DNA of 64,000 nucleotides from Amycolatopsis japonica (GCF_000732925.1 NZ_CP008953.1:6634001-6698000); one strand, 5' to 3'; shown: positions 41,870 through 50,987, counted from the stretch's first letter. A program made the numbers and translations. The notes: generated by a model not told the origin, from the sequence alone.

Positions 41870-43600
41870 TCAGGGGTTCATCGCGTAGGCGCCGGAGAGA
41901 TCGCGGACCAGGGACCACACGTGGTCGAAGCGGTCCGCGTCCACGACCGGCTTCCGGATCGAAGCGAGCGCCAGCGCCTGCTGCGCCTCGGTCGAGGACG
42001 ACTTCCCGTGCAGGTCGATCGCCGCGACGCTGAAGTCCTGCACCAGCACGGCGAAGATCTGGTCGACGACCTCGGTCTCGATGCCGGTGATCTCCGCCTG
42101 CTCCAGCACCAGTTGCCCGTAGACGACCAGCGTGAACAGCTCGGTCAGCGCGAGGCCGAAGTCGAGGTCCTGCTGCTGCGCCTCGTCCGGGGCCGCGTCG
42201 GTGAACAGCTTCACCAGCGCCTCGGCCTGTTCGGTGAACCGCGCGACGTTCGGGATCGCGGACGCCTTGGCGTAGGCCTCACGCCAGTCGTGGAACCGCA
42301 CCTTCGACAGCCCGCGCGCGGGGCCTTGGCGGAACAGGAACTCGTCGTCCGCCGCGTCGGAACGGGTCGGCACGGGCTCGTAGGCCTGCGGCGCGAACAG
42401 GTACGCGGGCACGAACTTCGCGATGAGCGCGAGGTTCACCGCCACCGTGCCTTCGAGTTTCGGCAGGCCGTCGATGTCGTTCTTGGACATCGCGAGATAG
42501 GTGTCGGCCTCGAAACCCTTGGCCGCCACCACATCCGCGACCAGGCCGATGACCTTCTGCGCCTCGGTGGTCACCTTCATCTTGGTGATCGGGTTGAACA
42601 GCAGGTACCGGCGGTCGTCCGCGTTCGCGCTGCGGAAGTAGTCCACGGCGCGGTCGGAGAACAGCTTCATCGCGACGAGCCGCGCGTACGCCTCGACGAA
42701 TTCCCGGCGCACGTGCGGGAAATCGGTGACCTTCTTGCCGTAGAGCACCCGGTTGTGCGCGTGCGTGATCGCCTCGTACAGCGAGTGCGTCGACATCCCG
42801 ATGCCGCCGAAGCACAGGTTGAACTTGCCGATGTTGACCGTGTTCAGCGCTGCGGAGAACGCTTCGGCGCCGACGTGCAGGATGTCCTCTTCGGACACCG
42901 GGTAGTCGTTGAGCTCGAACTCGGCGACGTACATCTGCGACGGCACGACGTTCTTCACCACGCGGTAGTTCGGGTGCTCCGAGTCCGCGTAGAAGAACAC
43001 GTACTGGTCCGGCCCCTCGACGCCTTCGATGCGGCCGAAGACCGACACCGTCCGCGCGCAGTTCCCGTTGCCGATGTAGTACTTCGAGCCGTTCGCGCGG
43101 TAGCCGCCCGCGCCGTCCGGGGTGAGCACGAGGTCCGACGAGTAGATGTCGGCCCCGTGCTCCTTTTCGGACAGTCCGAACGCGGCGACGCCGCCGGCCG
43201 CGAGCGAGTCCGCCGCGCGTTTGCGGGCGGCCTCGTTCGCGCTCTGCCACACCGGGCCCAGGCCGAGGATGGTGACCTGCCACGGGTACCAGTAGTTCAG
43301 GCCGTAGAAGCCGAGGATTTCCGACAGGGCCGCGACCCGCGCGGTGTCCCAGCGCTTGTCGGGGTTCCCCTCGGCGTTGGCGCCGGGAGTGAGGAAGGTC
43401 GAGAACAGGCCTTCCTTGCCCGCGAACTCGATGAAGTCCGCGTAGAAGGTCCGGTCGTGGTAGTCCTCGACGAGCTTGCGCTTGCCACGCTGTTCGAACC
43501 ACTCGATGGTGGCACGCAACAGGCGACGCGTCTCCGGGTCGAACTGCTGGGGGTCGTACCCACCCGGGTTCAGCAACAACGCGGTCGCCTTTTCGCTCAT
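41870..43600 (-). CDS. Acyl-CoA dehydrogenase (FadE family)
   Basis: This 576-residue flavoenzyme oxidises acyl-CoA to enoyl-CoA. It shows the mid-domain AAFGLSEKEHGADIYSSDL, the FAD-binding GSKYYIGNGNCA, and TVNIGKFNLCFGGIGMSTHSLYEAI at the start of the C-terminal helical domain. It is longer than the ~385-residue core because of an extra C-terminal helical region. ATG 43600 follows AGGAG at 5 bp; a GTG two codons earlier is unlikely. It is downstream of the serine hydrolase gene on the same strand, 25 bp apart. The chain-length preference is unknown. Confidence 0.9.
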   Translation of the reverse strand: MSEKATALLLNPGGYDPQQFDPETRRLLRATIEWFEQRGKRKLVEDYHDRTFYADFIEFAGKEGLFSTFLTPGANAEGNPDKRWDTARVAALSEILGFYGLNYWYPWQVTILGLGPVWQSANEAARKRAADSLAAGGVAAFGLSEKEHGADIYSSDLVLTPDGAGGYRANGSKYYIGNGNCARTVSVFGRIEGVEGPDQYVFFYADSEHPNYRVVKNVVPSQMYVAEFELNDYPVSEEDILHVGAEAFSAALNTVNIGKFNLCFGGIGMSTHSLYEAITHAHNRVLYGKKVTDFPHVRREFVEAYARLVAMKLFSDRAVDYFRSANADDRRYLLFNPITKMKVTTEAQKVIGLVADVVAAKGFEADTYLAMSKNDIDGLPKLEGTVAVNLALIAKFVPAYLFAPQAYEPVPTRSDAADDEFLFRQGPARGLSKVRFHDWREAYAKASAIPNVARFTEQAEALVKLFTDAAPDEAQQQDLDFGLALTELFTLVVYGQLVLEQAEITGIETEVVDQIFAVLVQDFSVAAIDLHGKSSSTEAQQALALASIRKPVVDADRFDHVWSLVRDLSGAYAMNP

Positions 43601-43621
43601 GGTCACTCCTGGTCAGCCGAA

Positions 43622-43637
43622 GTTACTACCCGGTAAC
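43622..43637. promoter_or_regulatory. Inverted repeat, candidate TetR-type operator upstream of the dehydrogenase
   Basis: GTTAC (43622-43626) and GTAAC (43633-43637) flank a 6-bp centre, 21 bp before the dehydrogenase ATG. Similar sites precede fatty-acid genes in other actinobacteria. It overlaps the stop of the upstream gene. Confidence 0.4.
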
Positions 43638-44963
43638 CGTAGCGCCTCGCTTCGCCGTCCGGCCACCGAACTCGACCGAAGTCACCCGTCCACGCTCGTC
43701 CCGCAGGAACCGGGCGGTGGGCTTGCGGGTGTCCGCGGCCGGGGCGATCGCGTCTTCGCCGACGAACACGGCCTCGAACGGCGGAGGCGACGGGAAGTCC
43801 TCGATATCGGCGACCATCTGAGCCCAGAGGGCGCCGTCCCGGTCGCTGATCACGAACGCCAGGTCACCGGTCTGGTAGCGGCCCAGGTACTCGGCGATAT
43901 CCGGCTGGGGCACAGGTGGCGGGCTCACGAGCGGTGGCAGCCCGACCACGTTCTCCAGGCACCAGTCGACGATCTTGGCGCCCAGTGCCGATCCGCCCGC
44001 GCTGTTGGTCAGCACCGTGACGGCGAAATCGTGCTCGGGCAGCGTCACGAAATCCGACAGCTGCAGATTGCTCACGTTGCCGCCGTGCCGGACCAGCCGT
44101 GCCGCGCCGTGGGTCGTGTGCAGCCAGCTCAGGCCGACCTCTTCGAAGCGCAGCGCGGCCTTGCGCTGCGGCGCGCGCATGAGGTCACGGGTGGCCTCGC
44201 TGAGCGGCGGCTTCCCCTCGGCCTCGCCGGCCAGGAAGAACCGGGCCCACTTCAGCTGGTCACCCGCCGTCGACCAGAGGCCGCCGCTCGCGCTGTCCGC
44301 GCGGGTCAGGCCCACGGTGTGCTCGACCGCCGGTCCGCCGTCTCGCAGGACGTGACCGACGGCGTGACGCCGGGTGAGCACCTCCCACGGCAGGTAATAC
44401 GACTCGGTCATGCCGAGCGGTTCGAGCAGGCGGGCGCGGACGACGTCTTCGAAAGGCTCGCCCGCCGCCACCTCGACGACCCGTCCGGCCAGCTGGAACC
44501 CGGCGTTGCAGTAGGAGAACACCTCACCGGGCGCGAAATTCTGCGGGAGTTCGCCGAACTTCGCGATCGCGAGGGCCAGTGCGTCGTCACCCCATCCGGT
44601 GGTGAAGTCCACGTCGCCGAGGAACCCGGCCGAATGCGTGAGCAGATGGCGCAGGGTAACTGTCTTCCGCGCCACCGGATCCACCAGCGGGAGATCGGGA
44701 AGGTGGTCGACGACCGGCCGGTCCAGGTCCAGCACCCCGTCTTCGACCAGTGCCATGACGGCGGCCGCGGCGAACGTCTTGCTGGTGGAGCCGATCATGA
44801 ACAACGTGCCGGGATCGACCGGGAGCCCGGTGTCCACACTGGACACCCCGGTGGCGAACACCGACTCCTCGCCCCGGTGCGTCACCCCCACCACGGCCCC
44901 GGGGACACTCGCGCGACGCGCTTCCTCGTCGAGCACCCCTTGCAGTTCCTGAACGTTCGACAC
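43626..44963 (-). CDS. Serine beta-lactamase-fold hydrolase (class C-like)
   Basis: This 445-residue protein belongs to the beta-lactamase/PBP4*-like serine hydrolases. The nucleophile motif is S59-T-S-K62 (FMIGSTSKTFAAAAV), the Tyr motif YCN lies in FSYCNAGFQLAGRVVEV, and VRHGGNVSNL is in the third-motif region. No signal peptide is evident, so a cytosolic esterase, lactonase or peptidase role is more likely than antibiotic resistance. GTG 44963 follows AAAGGGG. It lies upstream of the acyl-CoA dehydrogenase gene on the same strand. Confidence 0.88.
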   Translation of the reverse strand: MSNVQELQGVLDEEARRASVPGAVVGVTHRGEESVFATGVSSVDTGLPVDPGTLFMIGSTSKTFAAAAVMALVEDGVLDLDRPVVDHLPDLPLVDPVARKTVTLRHLLTHSAGFLGDVDFTTGWGDDALALAIAKFGELPQNFAPGEVFSYCNAGFQLAGRVVEVAAGEPFEDVVRARLLEPLGMTESYYLPWEVLTRRHAVGHVLRDGGPAVEHTVGLTRADSASGGLWSTAGDQLKWARFFLAGEAEGKPPLSEATRDLMRAPQRKAALRFEEVGLSWLHTTHGAARLVRHGGNVSNLQLSDFVTLPEHDFAVTVLTNSAGGSALGAKIVDWCLENVVGLPPLVSPPPVPQPDIAEYLGRYQTGDLAFVISDRDGALWAQMVADIEDFPSPPPFEAVFVGEDAIAPAADTRKPTARFLRDERGRVTSVEFGGRTAKRGATVTG

Positions 44964-45088
44964 CCGTGTCCCCTTTCGTCCGGTCAGGTCAGCGTTTCAC
45001 CGCGAGGGCGGGTCCGGCTCGTACGAACCGACGAACATCGACGGACCGGTGCGGGCGATATCACGTAGCCCGGGAGATCACGACCCAG

Positions 45089-45094
45089 TACACT
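45089..45094 (+). promoter_or_regulatory. Candidate -10 (TACACT) of the DEAD-box helicase gene
   Basis: TACACT predicts a start near 45101 and so a 5' untranslated region of ~135 nt. Long leaders are common in cold-inducible helicase genes. The rest of the 44964-45236 gap holds nothing else I recognise. Confidence 0.4.
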
Positions 45095-45236
45095 GCTCTT
45101 GCGGTCCGCTCAGTTCTGCCTCGGGCCGCGTTTCGTTGTCGAAGACCACGCGCCGCGGCCCCCGAGGTCTGCGCCGGGCAGGACAACCCTTTCTATCCTT
45201 ACGGAGATACCAGGGCGCACCTGTGCCCACACGCTT

Positions 45237-46895
45237 ATGAGCACACCTACCTTCACCGAACTCGGCCTGCCCAAGACGATCGTCGACGCGCTCGCCGAAC
45301 AGGGCGTCACCAGCCCGTTCCCGATCCAGGCCGCCACGCTGCCGCATTCGCTGGCCGGCCGGGACGTCCTCGGCCGCGGCCGCACCGGCTCCGGCAAGAC
45401 GTACGGTTTCGTGCTGCCCGTCCTCGCCCGGCTCGCCGATGGCCCGACGCGGCGCCGCCCCGGCCGCCCGCGCGCGCTGGTCCTGGCGCCGACCCGCGAG
45501 CTGGCGACCCAGATCGAGGCGTCGTTCCTGCCGCTGGCCAAACCGCTCGGCCTCAAGGTCACCACGATCTTCGGCGGGGTCAGCCCGAACCCGCAGATCA
45601 CCCGCCTGCGTGACGGCGTCGACATCGTCGTCGCCTGCCCCGGCAGGCTCGCCGACCACATGCGTTCCGGCGAGGCGAAGCTCGACCACGTCGAGATCAC
45701 CGTGCTGGACGAGGCCGACCACATGGCCGACCTCGGCTTCCTGCCCGACGTGCGGCGCATCATGGCCGAGACCCCGGAGCGCGGGCAGCGGCTGCTGTTC
45801 TCCGCGACCCTCGACGCGGGTGTCGACGTGCTGGTCAAGCGCTTCATGCACGACCCGGTCACGCACAGCGTCGACTCGGCGCAGTCGCCGGTCGCGACCA
45901 TGAAGCACCACGTGCTGCACCTGGAGGAGACCCACCGGCTGCCGGTGCTGATCGACCTCACCGCCGCCCCGGGCCGCACGCTCGTGTTCACCCGCACGAA
46001 GCACCGCGCCAAGCAGCTGACACGCAAGCTCATGGCCTCCGGCGTGCCGGCGGTCGAACTGCACGGCAACCTCGGCCAGACGGCGCGGACCCGCAACCTG
46101 GAGGCGTTCGCGTCCGGCGCGGCGAAGACGCTGGTCGCGACCGACATCGCCGCGCGCGGTATCCACGTCGACGACGTCACGCTCGTCATCCACGCCGACC
46201 CGCCGGTCGAGCACAAGGCGTACCTGCACCGCTCCGGCCGGACGGCGCGGGCCGGGGCGTCCGGCACCGTCGTCACGCTGATGACCGACGCGCAGGTCGG
46301 CGACGTCCGCGACCTCACCCGCAAGGCGGGTATCAAGCCGACCACCACGCAGCTCGGCCCCGGCCATCCGCTGCTGTCGGAGCTGGCGCCCGGTGAGCGT
46401 TCGTTCACCGCGTCGCCGCGGCGGCCGATCGTGGACACGCGGCCGAAGAAGGTCACCGCCTCCGGTGAAGCCATCCCGGCCAAGGGTGACGACGAAGAGC
46501 GTCCGGCTCGCGGCGGGCGCGGTGCCCGCGGTGGTCGTGGCCGCGGTCCCTCGGCCGGTGGCCGTGGCGCTTCCGGCGGCGGACGGGGTACTTCGGGCGG
46601 CGGGCGTCGCGATGGCTCCTCGGACGGCCGTTCGCGTCAGCCCCGCTCCGAGGGCGACCGTCGCGGCGCTTCCGCGGGCCAGGGCCGCCGCGGGGCCGAG
46701 TCCACCGGACGTCGCGAAGGCGCGCCCAAGGGCGGCCAAGGTCGTCGCGCCTCCGCCGAGGCGCAGCCGCGCCGCGGCTCCGGCGCGTCGAAGTCGCAAT
46801 CCTCGCGGAACCAGTCCGGCGGCGCTCCCGCCCGTCGTGGCGGTGCCGCCGCGTTCTCTTCGGGAACCCGGGCCGGCTCGCGCCGCTCGCGCTGA
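45237..46895 (+). CDS. DEAD-box RNA helicase with RGG-rich tail
   Basis: This 552-residue RhlE-like helicase unwinds structured RNA. Motifs appear in order: Q motif (FTELGLPKTIV, TSPFPIQ), I (GRTGSGKT), Ia (APTRELATQ), II (VLDEADHM), III (SATLD), IV (TLVFTRTKH), V (VATDIAARGIHVDDV) and VI (HRSGRTARAG). From ~residue 415 the chain is a disordered Arg/Gly/Ser-rich tail with many RGG/GGR repeats, probably for RNA binding or condensation, as in cold-shock helicases. I chose ATG 45237; an earlier in-frame start would extend into the leader. Confidence 0.95.
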   Translation: MSTPTFTELGLPKTIVDALAEQGVTSPFPIQAATLPHSLAGRDVLGRGRTGSGKTYGFVLPVLARLADGPTRRRPGRPRALVLAPTRELATQIEASFLPLAKPLGLKVTTIFGGVSPNPQITRLRDGVDIVVACPGRLADHMRSGEAKLDHVEITVLDEADHMADLGFLPDVRRIMAETPERGQRLLFSATLDAGVDVLVKRFMHDPVTHSVDSAQSPVATMKHHVLHLEETHRLPVLIDLTAAPGRTLVFTRTKHRAKQLTRKLMASGVPAVELHGNLGQTARTRNLEAFASGAAKTLVATDIAARGIHVDDVTLVIHADPPVEHKAYLHRSGRTARAGASGTVVTLMTDAQVGDVRDLTRKAGIKPTTTQLGPGHPLLSELAPGERSFTASPRRPIVDTRPKKVTASGEAIPAKGDDEERPARGGRGARGGRGRGPSAGGRGASGGGRGTSGGGRRDGSSDGRSRQPRSEGDRRGASAGQGRRGAESTGRREGAPKGGQGRRASAEAQPRRGSGASKSQSSRNQSGGAPARRGGAAAFSSGTRAGSRRSR

Positions 46896-46901
46896 CCCAC
46901 C

Positions 46902-46940
46902 CCGGACACGCGTGATTGAAGGCGGATCACGCGTGTCCGG
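46902..46940. terminator. 15-bp-stem palindrome after the helicase gene
   Basis: CCGGACACGCGTGAT (46902-46916) pairs with ATCACGCGTGTCCGG (46926-46940); the loop is 9 nt. It is the first of two adjacent palindromes between the convergent helicase and desA genes. Confidence 0.7.
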
Positions 46941-47006
46941 AGGCGTAACTCGCGTGATTGAAGGCGTAACTCCATGATCCGGCTCCAATCACGCGAGTTA
47001 CGCCTC
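46940..47006. repeat. 21-bp-stem palindrome (family 2) before the desA 3' end
   Basis: Arms 46940-46960 and 46986-47006 pair perfectly (GAGGCGTAACTCGCGTGATT at the start); the loop is 25 nt and repeats GGCGTAACT. Another half-copy (ATCACGCGAGTTACGGCTCC) follows at 47009-47028. The arm matches the palindrome after paaR. Confidence 0.75.
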
Positions 47007-47030
47007 TGATCACGCGAGTTACGGCTCCGA

Positions 47031-47963
47031 TCACGCGCGACGGGCGGCGGAGCGGGCCTCGGCGGCCGCGCGACGCTCTTCGAAACGTGACGCCTGGGTG
47101 TCGAGGGCCTTCAGGAACTGGTCGAGTTCGTCCCGCGCCTTCTCCCCCACCTCGCCGAGCCCTTCGAGCTCGAAGATCTTCCACTGCCGCAGCAGCGGCC
47201 AGATCACCTCGTCGTGGTGGATCCGCAGGTCGTAGATGCCCGCCTTCGCGATCAGCGCGGCCTTCCGCACGAAGCTCGGGATCACCGCGCCCGGCATCTG
47301 GAACTGGACGACCTCGTCGGTGATGGCGCGCATCATCGCGTCGGGTGAAAGCTCCAGCGACGCCTGCACCAGGTTCCGGTAGAAGAGCATGTGCAGGTTC
47401 TCGTCCATCGCGACCCGCGCGAGCAGCTTCTCGCACAACGGATCCTGCGTGTACTTCCCGGTGTTGCGGTGCGAGATCCGCGTCGCCAGCTCCTGGAAGG
47501 ACACGTACGCGAAGACGTTCAGCAGCGCCTTGTCGCCGCTGTCGTAGCCGGCCTCCATGGTCTGCATCCGCATGCGCTCCAGCTCGACCGGATCGACCGC
47601 GCGCGTCACCAGCAGATAGTCGCGGATGCAGATGCCGTGGCGGCCCTCTTCGGCGGTCCAGCGGTGCACCCACGTGCCCCACGCCCCGTCGCGGCCGAAG
47701 GCGCGCTCGATCTCGCGGTGGTAGCTCGGCAGGTTGTCCTCGGTGAGGAGGTTGACCTCCAGGGACGTCCGCGCGATCGGCGACACCCGCGACTGCTCGG
47801 GATCCCACGCCTCCCCGCCGAGATCGGCGAAGTTCCGGCCCTCGTCCCACGGCACGTACTCGTGCGGCATCCATTCCTTGGCGACCGAGAGATGCCGGTT
47901 GAGGTTCTCCTCGACCGTCCCCTCGAGCTCGAGCATCAGCCGGGTGGTTTCGGGGACCGTCAT
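47031..47963 (-). CDS. desA: Acyl-ACP desaturase
   Basis: DesA (310 residues) is a soluble ferritin-like di-iron desaturase that introduces a cis double bond into acyl-ACP. Iron ligands are seen in TAEEGRHGICIRDYL (E-E-x2-H) and RVAMDENLHMLFYRN (D-E-N-x-H), with the conserved WTAEEGRHG. It lacks membrane segments. A GGAAGGA site precedes the ATG. A 33-bp perfect palindrome 33 bp upstream is almost certainly the operator of a TetR-like lipid regulator. The helicase gene converges on it across a palindrome cluster. Confidence 0.93.
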   Translation of the reverse strand: MTVPETTRLMLELEGTVEENLNRHLSVAKEWMPHEYVPWDEGRNFADLGGEAWDPEQSRVSPIARTSLEVNLLTEDNLPSYHREIERAFGRDGAWGTWVHRWTAEEGRHGICIRDYLLVTRAVDPVELERMRMQTMEAGYDSGDKALLNVFAYVSFQELATRISHRNTGKYTQDPLCEKLLARVAMDENLHMLFYRNLVQASLELSPDAMMRAITDEVVQFQMPGAVIPSFVRKAALIAKAGIYDLRIHHDEVIWPLLRQWKIFELEGLGEVGEKARDELDQFLKALDTQASRFEERRAAAEARSAARRA

Positions 47964-47995
47964 GCGTTTCGTCCTTCCAGGGTACGGAAAACGCT

Positions 47996-48028
47996 ACCTA
48001 CGACACCGTAACTTACGGTGTCGTAGGT
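47996..48028. promoter_or_regulatory. 33-bp perfect palindromic operator upstream of desA
   Basis: ACCTACGACACCGTAA (47996-48011) is exactly inverted at 48013-48028 around a single C. It lies in the 90-bp gap between the ABC permease end and the desA start, where desA's promoter must be. Size and symmetry suit a TetR-family dimer pair (DesT/FasR-like). No such regulator gene is adjacent. Confidence 0.75.
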
Positions 48029-48053
48029 TTGCCACCTCCGGAAGATGAACGAC

Positions 48054-48947
48054 TTACAGCGAGGCCGTCAGCCCCCTCGCCCGCAGCACCGAACGCTCCA
48101 GCGGACGGAACACCAGCAGCTCGATACCGACGCCGACCAGCAGGATCAGGAAGATCGCCGAGATCACGCCTTCCATGCTGTTGAACGACGAGCCCTCGTT
48201 GAGGTACGCGCCGAGCCCCTTGCCCAGCGCCGGGGACAGCGCGATCAGCTCGGCGGCCATCAGCGAACGCCACGAGAACGCCCAGCCCTGCTTGAGCCCG
48301 GCCAGGAACCCCGGCAACGCGGCGGGCAGCAGGATGTGCCGGGCCGACGAGAGCCTGTTCGCCCCCATCACCTGTCCGACGCGCGGCAGGATCGGCGGGA
48401 TCTGGTCGATGCCCGAGACGAGACCGTTCGCGATCGAAGGCACCGAACCCAGCAACACCACGAAGTAGATCGAGGCGTCGTTCAGCCCGAACCACAGGAT
48501 CGCCGCCGGCACCCACGCCACCGACGGAAGGCTTTGCAGCCCGGTCAGGAACGGCCCGACCGCGGCGCGCACGATGCGGACCTTCGCCACCAGCAGGCCG
48601 AGCGGGGTCCCGATGACCACGCCGATCAGGAAGCCCAGCGCGGCCCGGTGCACCGACGTCCAGACGAATTCGAAGATCTCGCCGTCGACGGTGATGCCGA
48701 CGAGTTCGTCCCACACCGCGAGCGGCGCGGGCAGCATGGCCTCCGGCCAGAACGCGGCGGCCCAGAGTGCCTGCCACAGCGCGATCAGCAGCGCCAGGAA
48801 GACCACCGGCGGCACGAAGCCGCGCAGGAACCGCTTGCCCCGGCTTTCCCGGCGTTCCCCGGTCGGGGTGTCGAGCGAATCGAGTCCCGCGCCGACGGCC
48901 TCGTCGGCGTCTTCCACCGCGGTTTCAGGGCGGTCAAGCCGCGGCAT
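48054..48947 (-). CDS. ABC importer permease (sulfonate/taurine/nitrate type)
   Basis: This 297-residue BPD-type inner-membrane permease has ~6 segments (PPVVFLALLIALWQALW, LGFLIGVVIGTPLGLLVAKV, FLILLVGVGIELLV) and the EAA-like loop (GANRLSSARHILLPAALPGFLAGL). It belongs to the SsuC/TauC family and is coupled to the ATPase gene with a 14-bp overlap. A ~40-residue acidic cytosolic N-terminus precedes helix 1. Confidence 0.9.
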   Translation of the reverse strand: MPRLDRPETAVEDADEAVGAGLDSLDTPTGERRESRGKRFLRGFVPPVVFLALLIALWQALWAAAFWPEAMLPAPLAVWDELVGITVDGEIFEFVWTSVHRAALGFLIGVVIGTPLGLLVAKVRIVRAAVGPFLTGLQSLPSVAWVPAAILWFGLNDASIYFVVLLGSVPSIANGLVSGIDQIPPILPRVGQVMGANRLSSARHILLPAALPGFLAGLKQGWAFSWRSLMAAELIALSPALGKGLGAYLNEGSSFNSMEGVISAIFLILLVGVGIELLVFRPLERSVLRARGLTASL

Positions 48948-49716
48948 GGGTACTGATCACCTCCCGGAGGTGACCGGTGATCTCCAGCGTCAGCTCCTCG
49001 GCGTCGGAGGCCTGGACGTCGCGCCATTCCCGCACGACCCGGCCCGGCCGCGACGAGAGCAGCACGACCCGCTGGCCCAGCCGGACGGCCTCGCGGACGT
49101 CGTGGGTCACGAACAACACGGAGGTGCCGGTGCTGCGGTAGACGCGCAGGAGTTCACCCTGCAGGACGTCGCGGGTGATGGCGTCGAGCGCGGCGAACGG
49201 CTCGTCCATCAGCAGCAGCGACTGCTCCGTGTCACCGCCGACGCGCAGGGTCGCGGCCAGCGCCCTGGCGAGCGCGACACGCTGCCGCATCCCGCCGGAC
49301 AGCTCGTGCGGCCGCTTGTCACCCGCGCCGCCGAGGCGGACGAGTTCGAGCAGTTCGGCCGCCTTCTCGCGGCGCTCGGCCCGGCCGAAACCGGCGAGCC
49401 GCAGCGGCAGTTCCACGTTGCGGGCCGCGGTCAGCCACGGCATCAGCGCGGCTTCCTGGAACATGACCGCGGGCCGGGAGGTTTCGAGGGTGATCGAGCC
49501 CGACGTCGGCTGGTCGAGGCCGGCGACCAGGTTCAGCAGGGTGCTCTTGCCACAACCGGAGGCGCCGAGGAGACAGACGAACTCGCCGGGCGCCACCGTC
49601 AGGTCCATCCCGTCGAGGGCCACGACGGCGCGGCCGGTCGGCCCGAACGCCTTCCGCACCCCGTCGAGCCGCACGGCGACATCGGTGGACAGGCCGGGCT
49701 CCAAGGTGGTCGTCAT
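48934..49716 (-). CDS. ABC importer ATP-binding protein (SsuB/TauB type)
   Basis: This 260-residue ATPase energises the adjacent permease. Walker A GASGCGKST is near 51, signature LSGGMRQRVALARAL near 143, Walker B LLLMDEPFAALD near 170, and the His switch is VTHDVREAV. Sequence type and neighbours place it in the nitrate/sulfonate/taurine importer family. It starts 16 bp after the binding-protein gene. Confidence 0.93.
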   Translation of the reverse strand: MTTTLEPGLSTDVAVRLDGVRKAFGPTGRAVVALDGMDLTVAPGEFVCLLGASGCGKSTLLNLVAGLDQPTSGSITLETSRPAVMFQEAALMPWLTAARNVELPLRLAGFGRAERREKAAELLELVRLGGAGDKRPHELSGGMRQRVALARALAATLRVGGDTEQSLLLMDEPFAALDAITRDVLQGELLRVYRSTGTSVLFVTHDVREAVRLGQRVVLLSSRPGRVVREWRDVQASDAEELTLEITGHLREVISTHAAA

Positions 49717-49732
49717 CGCTGATCCCCTCCGG

Positions 49733-50794
49733 TCACTTCGTCAGCCCGGGCGCGTTCACGCCGGGCTTGCCCTGCTCGGCGAGCACGGCGTTGAGCGGGC
49801 CGAAATCGGCGAACCCCTTGAGGTCCACCGCGGACTTCACCACGCCCGCGGTCACCGAGTCCTGCGCGAGCTGGGTGAAGGTCGACGCCACCGGGTCGAT
49901 GCCGAGTTCGATGCCGGAGAAGGCGCGATCGAGGACGGCCTCGCTCAGTGTGCTGCCCGCGAGCGCCTTGAGCTCCCCGTTGACGACCTTCTTCGCCTCG
50001 GCGGGATTGGTCTTCGCCCACTCGATGGCGGCGAGTTCACCCTTGAGGATGGCGGTGACGGTCTCCGGGTGCTGCTGCAGGAATTCGCTGCGGACGATCA
50101 CGACCGTGGTCGGGAACTTGCCTTCCGGCCACAGGTTCTTCTCGTCCAGCAGGACCTTCGCGCCCGCGTCCAGCACGAGCCGCGAGGACCACGGTTCGGG
50201 CAGCCAACCGCCGTCGAGCTCGCCCTTCTTGAAGGCGTCGAACGTCTTCGGGTTCTCGAGGTTGGTGATCTTGACGTCGGGCAGCTTCTTTTCGGCGATG
50301 AACTTCTTGAGCGCGACGTCCTGGGTGTTCGCCAGCGACGGTGTCGCGATGTTCTTGCCGGTGAGCTGCTCGGGAGTGGTGATCTCGGGCTTCACCACCA
50401 GCTGCGCTCCGCCGGTGACCGCGCCGGAGACCAGCTGGATGGCGCCCTTGGACTTGGTGAAGGCGTTGATCGCGGGCCCGGAGCCGATGAAGGCGATGTC
50501 GAGCGAGTTGCCGAGCAGCGCGTTGACCTCTTCGGGGCCGGCGTTGAACGTCTGCGTGGTGAGCTTCGTCGAGCCGATTTCCTTGGCGAAGAAGCCGTTC
50601 TTGACGCCGATCAGCGCGGGCGCGTGCGTCACGTTGGGGAAGTACCCGACACGCACCTCGGCCGCGGCACCCTGGCTCTTCTGCTCCGCCGGAGCGGCGC
50701 CGCTGTCCGCGCGTGAACACCCCGCGATCCCGCCGGCCAGTGTCAGGGCGGCGAAGGCCGCGGCCAGCAAACGGGTTCTGTGGTGGGTGCTCAC
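49733..50794 (-). CDS. ABC importer solute-binding lipoprotein (SsuA/TauA-like)
   Basis: This 353-residue lipoprotein captures the substrate outside the membrane. The signal peptide ends in a lipobox LAGGIAGC (C26), and a Ser/Ala-rich linker follows. The binding fold has VRVGYFPNVTHAPALIGVKN, ALLGNSLDIAFIGSGPAINAF and GGAQLVVKPEITTPEQL, matching the NMT1/SsuA family. Aliphatic sulfonates or taurine are the likeliest ligands, but the family also takes other compounds. It is the first gene of the importer operon; no sulfonatase gene is nearby. Confidence 0.9.
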   Translation of the reverse strand: MSTHHRTRLLAAAFAALTLAGGIAGCSRADSGAAPAEQKSQGAAAEVRVGYFPNVTHAPALIGVKNGFFAKEIGSTKLTTQTFNAGPEEVNALLGNSLDIAFIGSGPAINAFTKSKGAIQLVSGAVTGGAQLVVKPEITTPEQLTGKNIATPSLANTQDVALKKFIAEKKLPDVKITNLENPKTFDAFKKGELDGGWLPEPWSSRLVLDAGAKVLLDEKNLWPEGKFPTTVVIVRSEFLQQHPETVTAILKGELAAIEWAKTNPAEAKKVVNGELKALAGSTLSEAVLDRAFSGIELGIDPVASTFTQLAQDSVTAGVVKSAVDLKGFADFGPLNAVLAEQGKPGVNAPGLTK

Positions 50795-50919
50795 GGAAGG
50801 TCGCCTTTCGGAGGGTACGACTTCGGCTCGGGTGATGGCGCGAGAGTCGCATGTTCACCCACGTGCCTGCATCGCCATCCGAATGACGGGAAAGATGCTG
50901 AGAATCCTTGACACCTGGC

Positions 50920-50933
50920 GGAACAGGTGTTCC
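50920..50933. promoter_or_regulatory. Inverted repeat in the importer/kinase divergent gap
   Basis: GGAACAGGTGTTCC has 6-bp arms; it overlaps a second pairing (ACACCT 50911-50916 with AGGTGT 50925-50930). It lies between the divergent importer operon and the histidine kinase gene and may be an operator for either. Confidence 0.35.
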
Positions 50934-50987
50934 ACATATCAGGACCGGTGTAACGGTCCGGGCCGAACGGACGAATCACGCTTAGTG

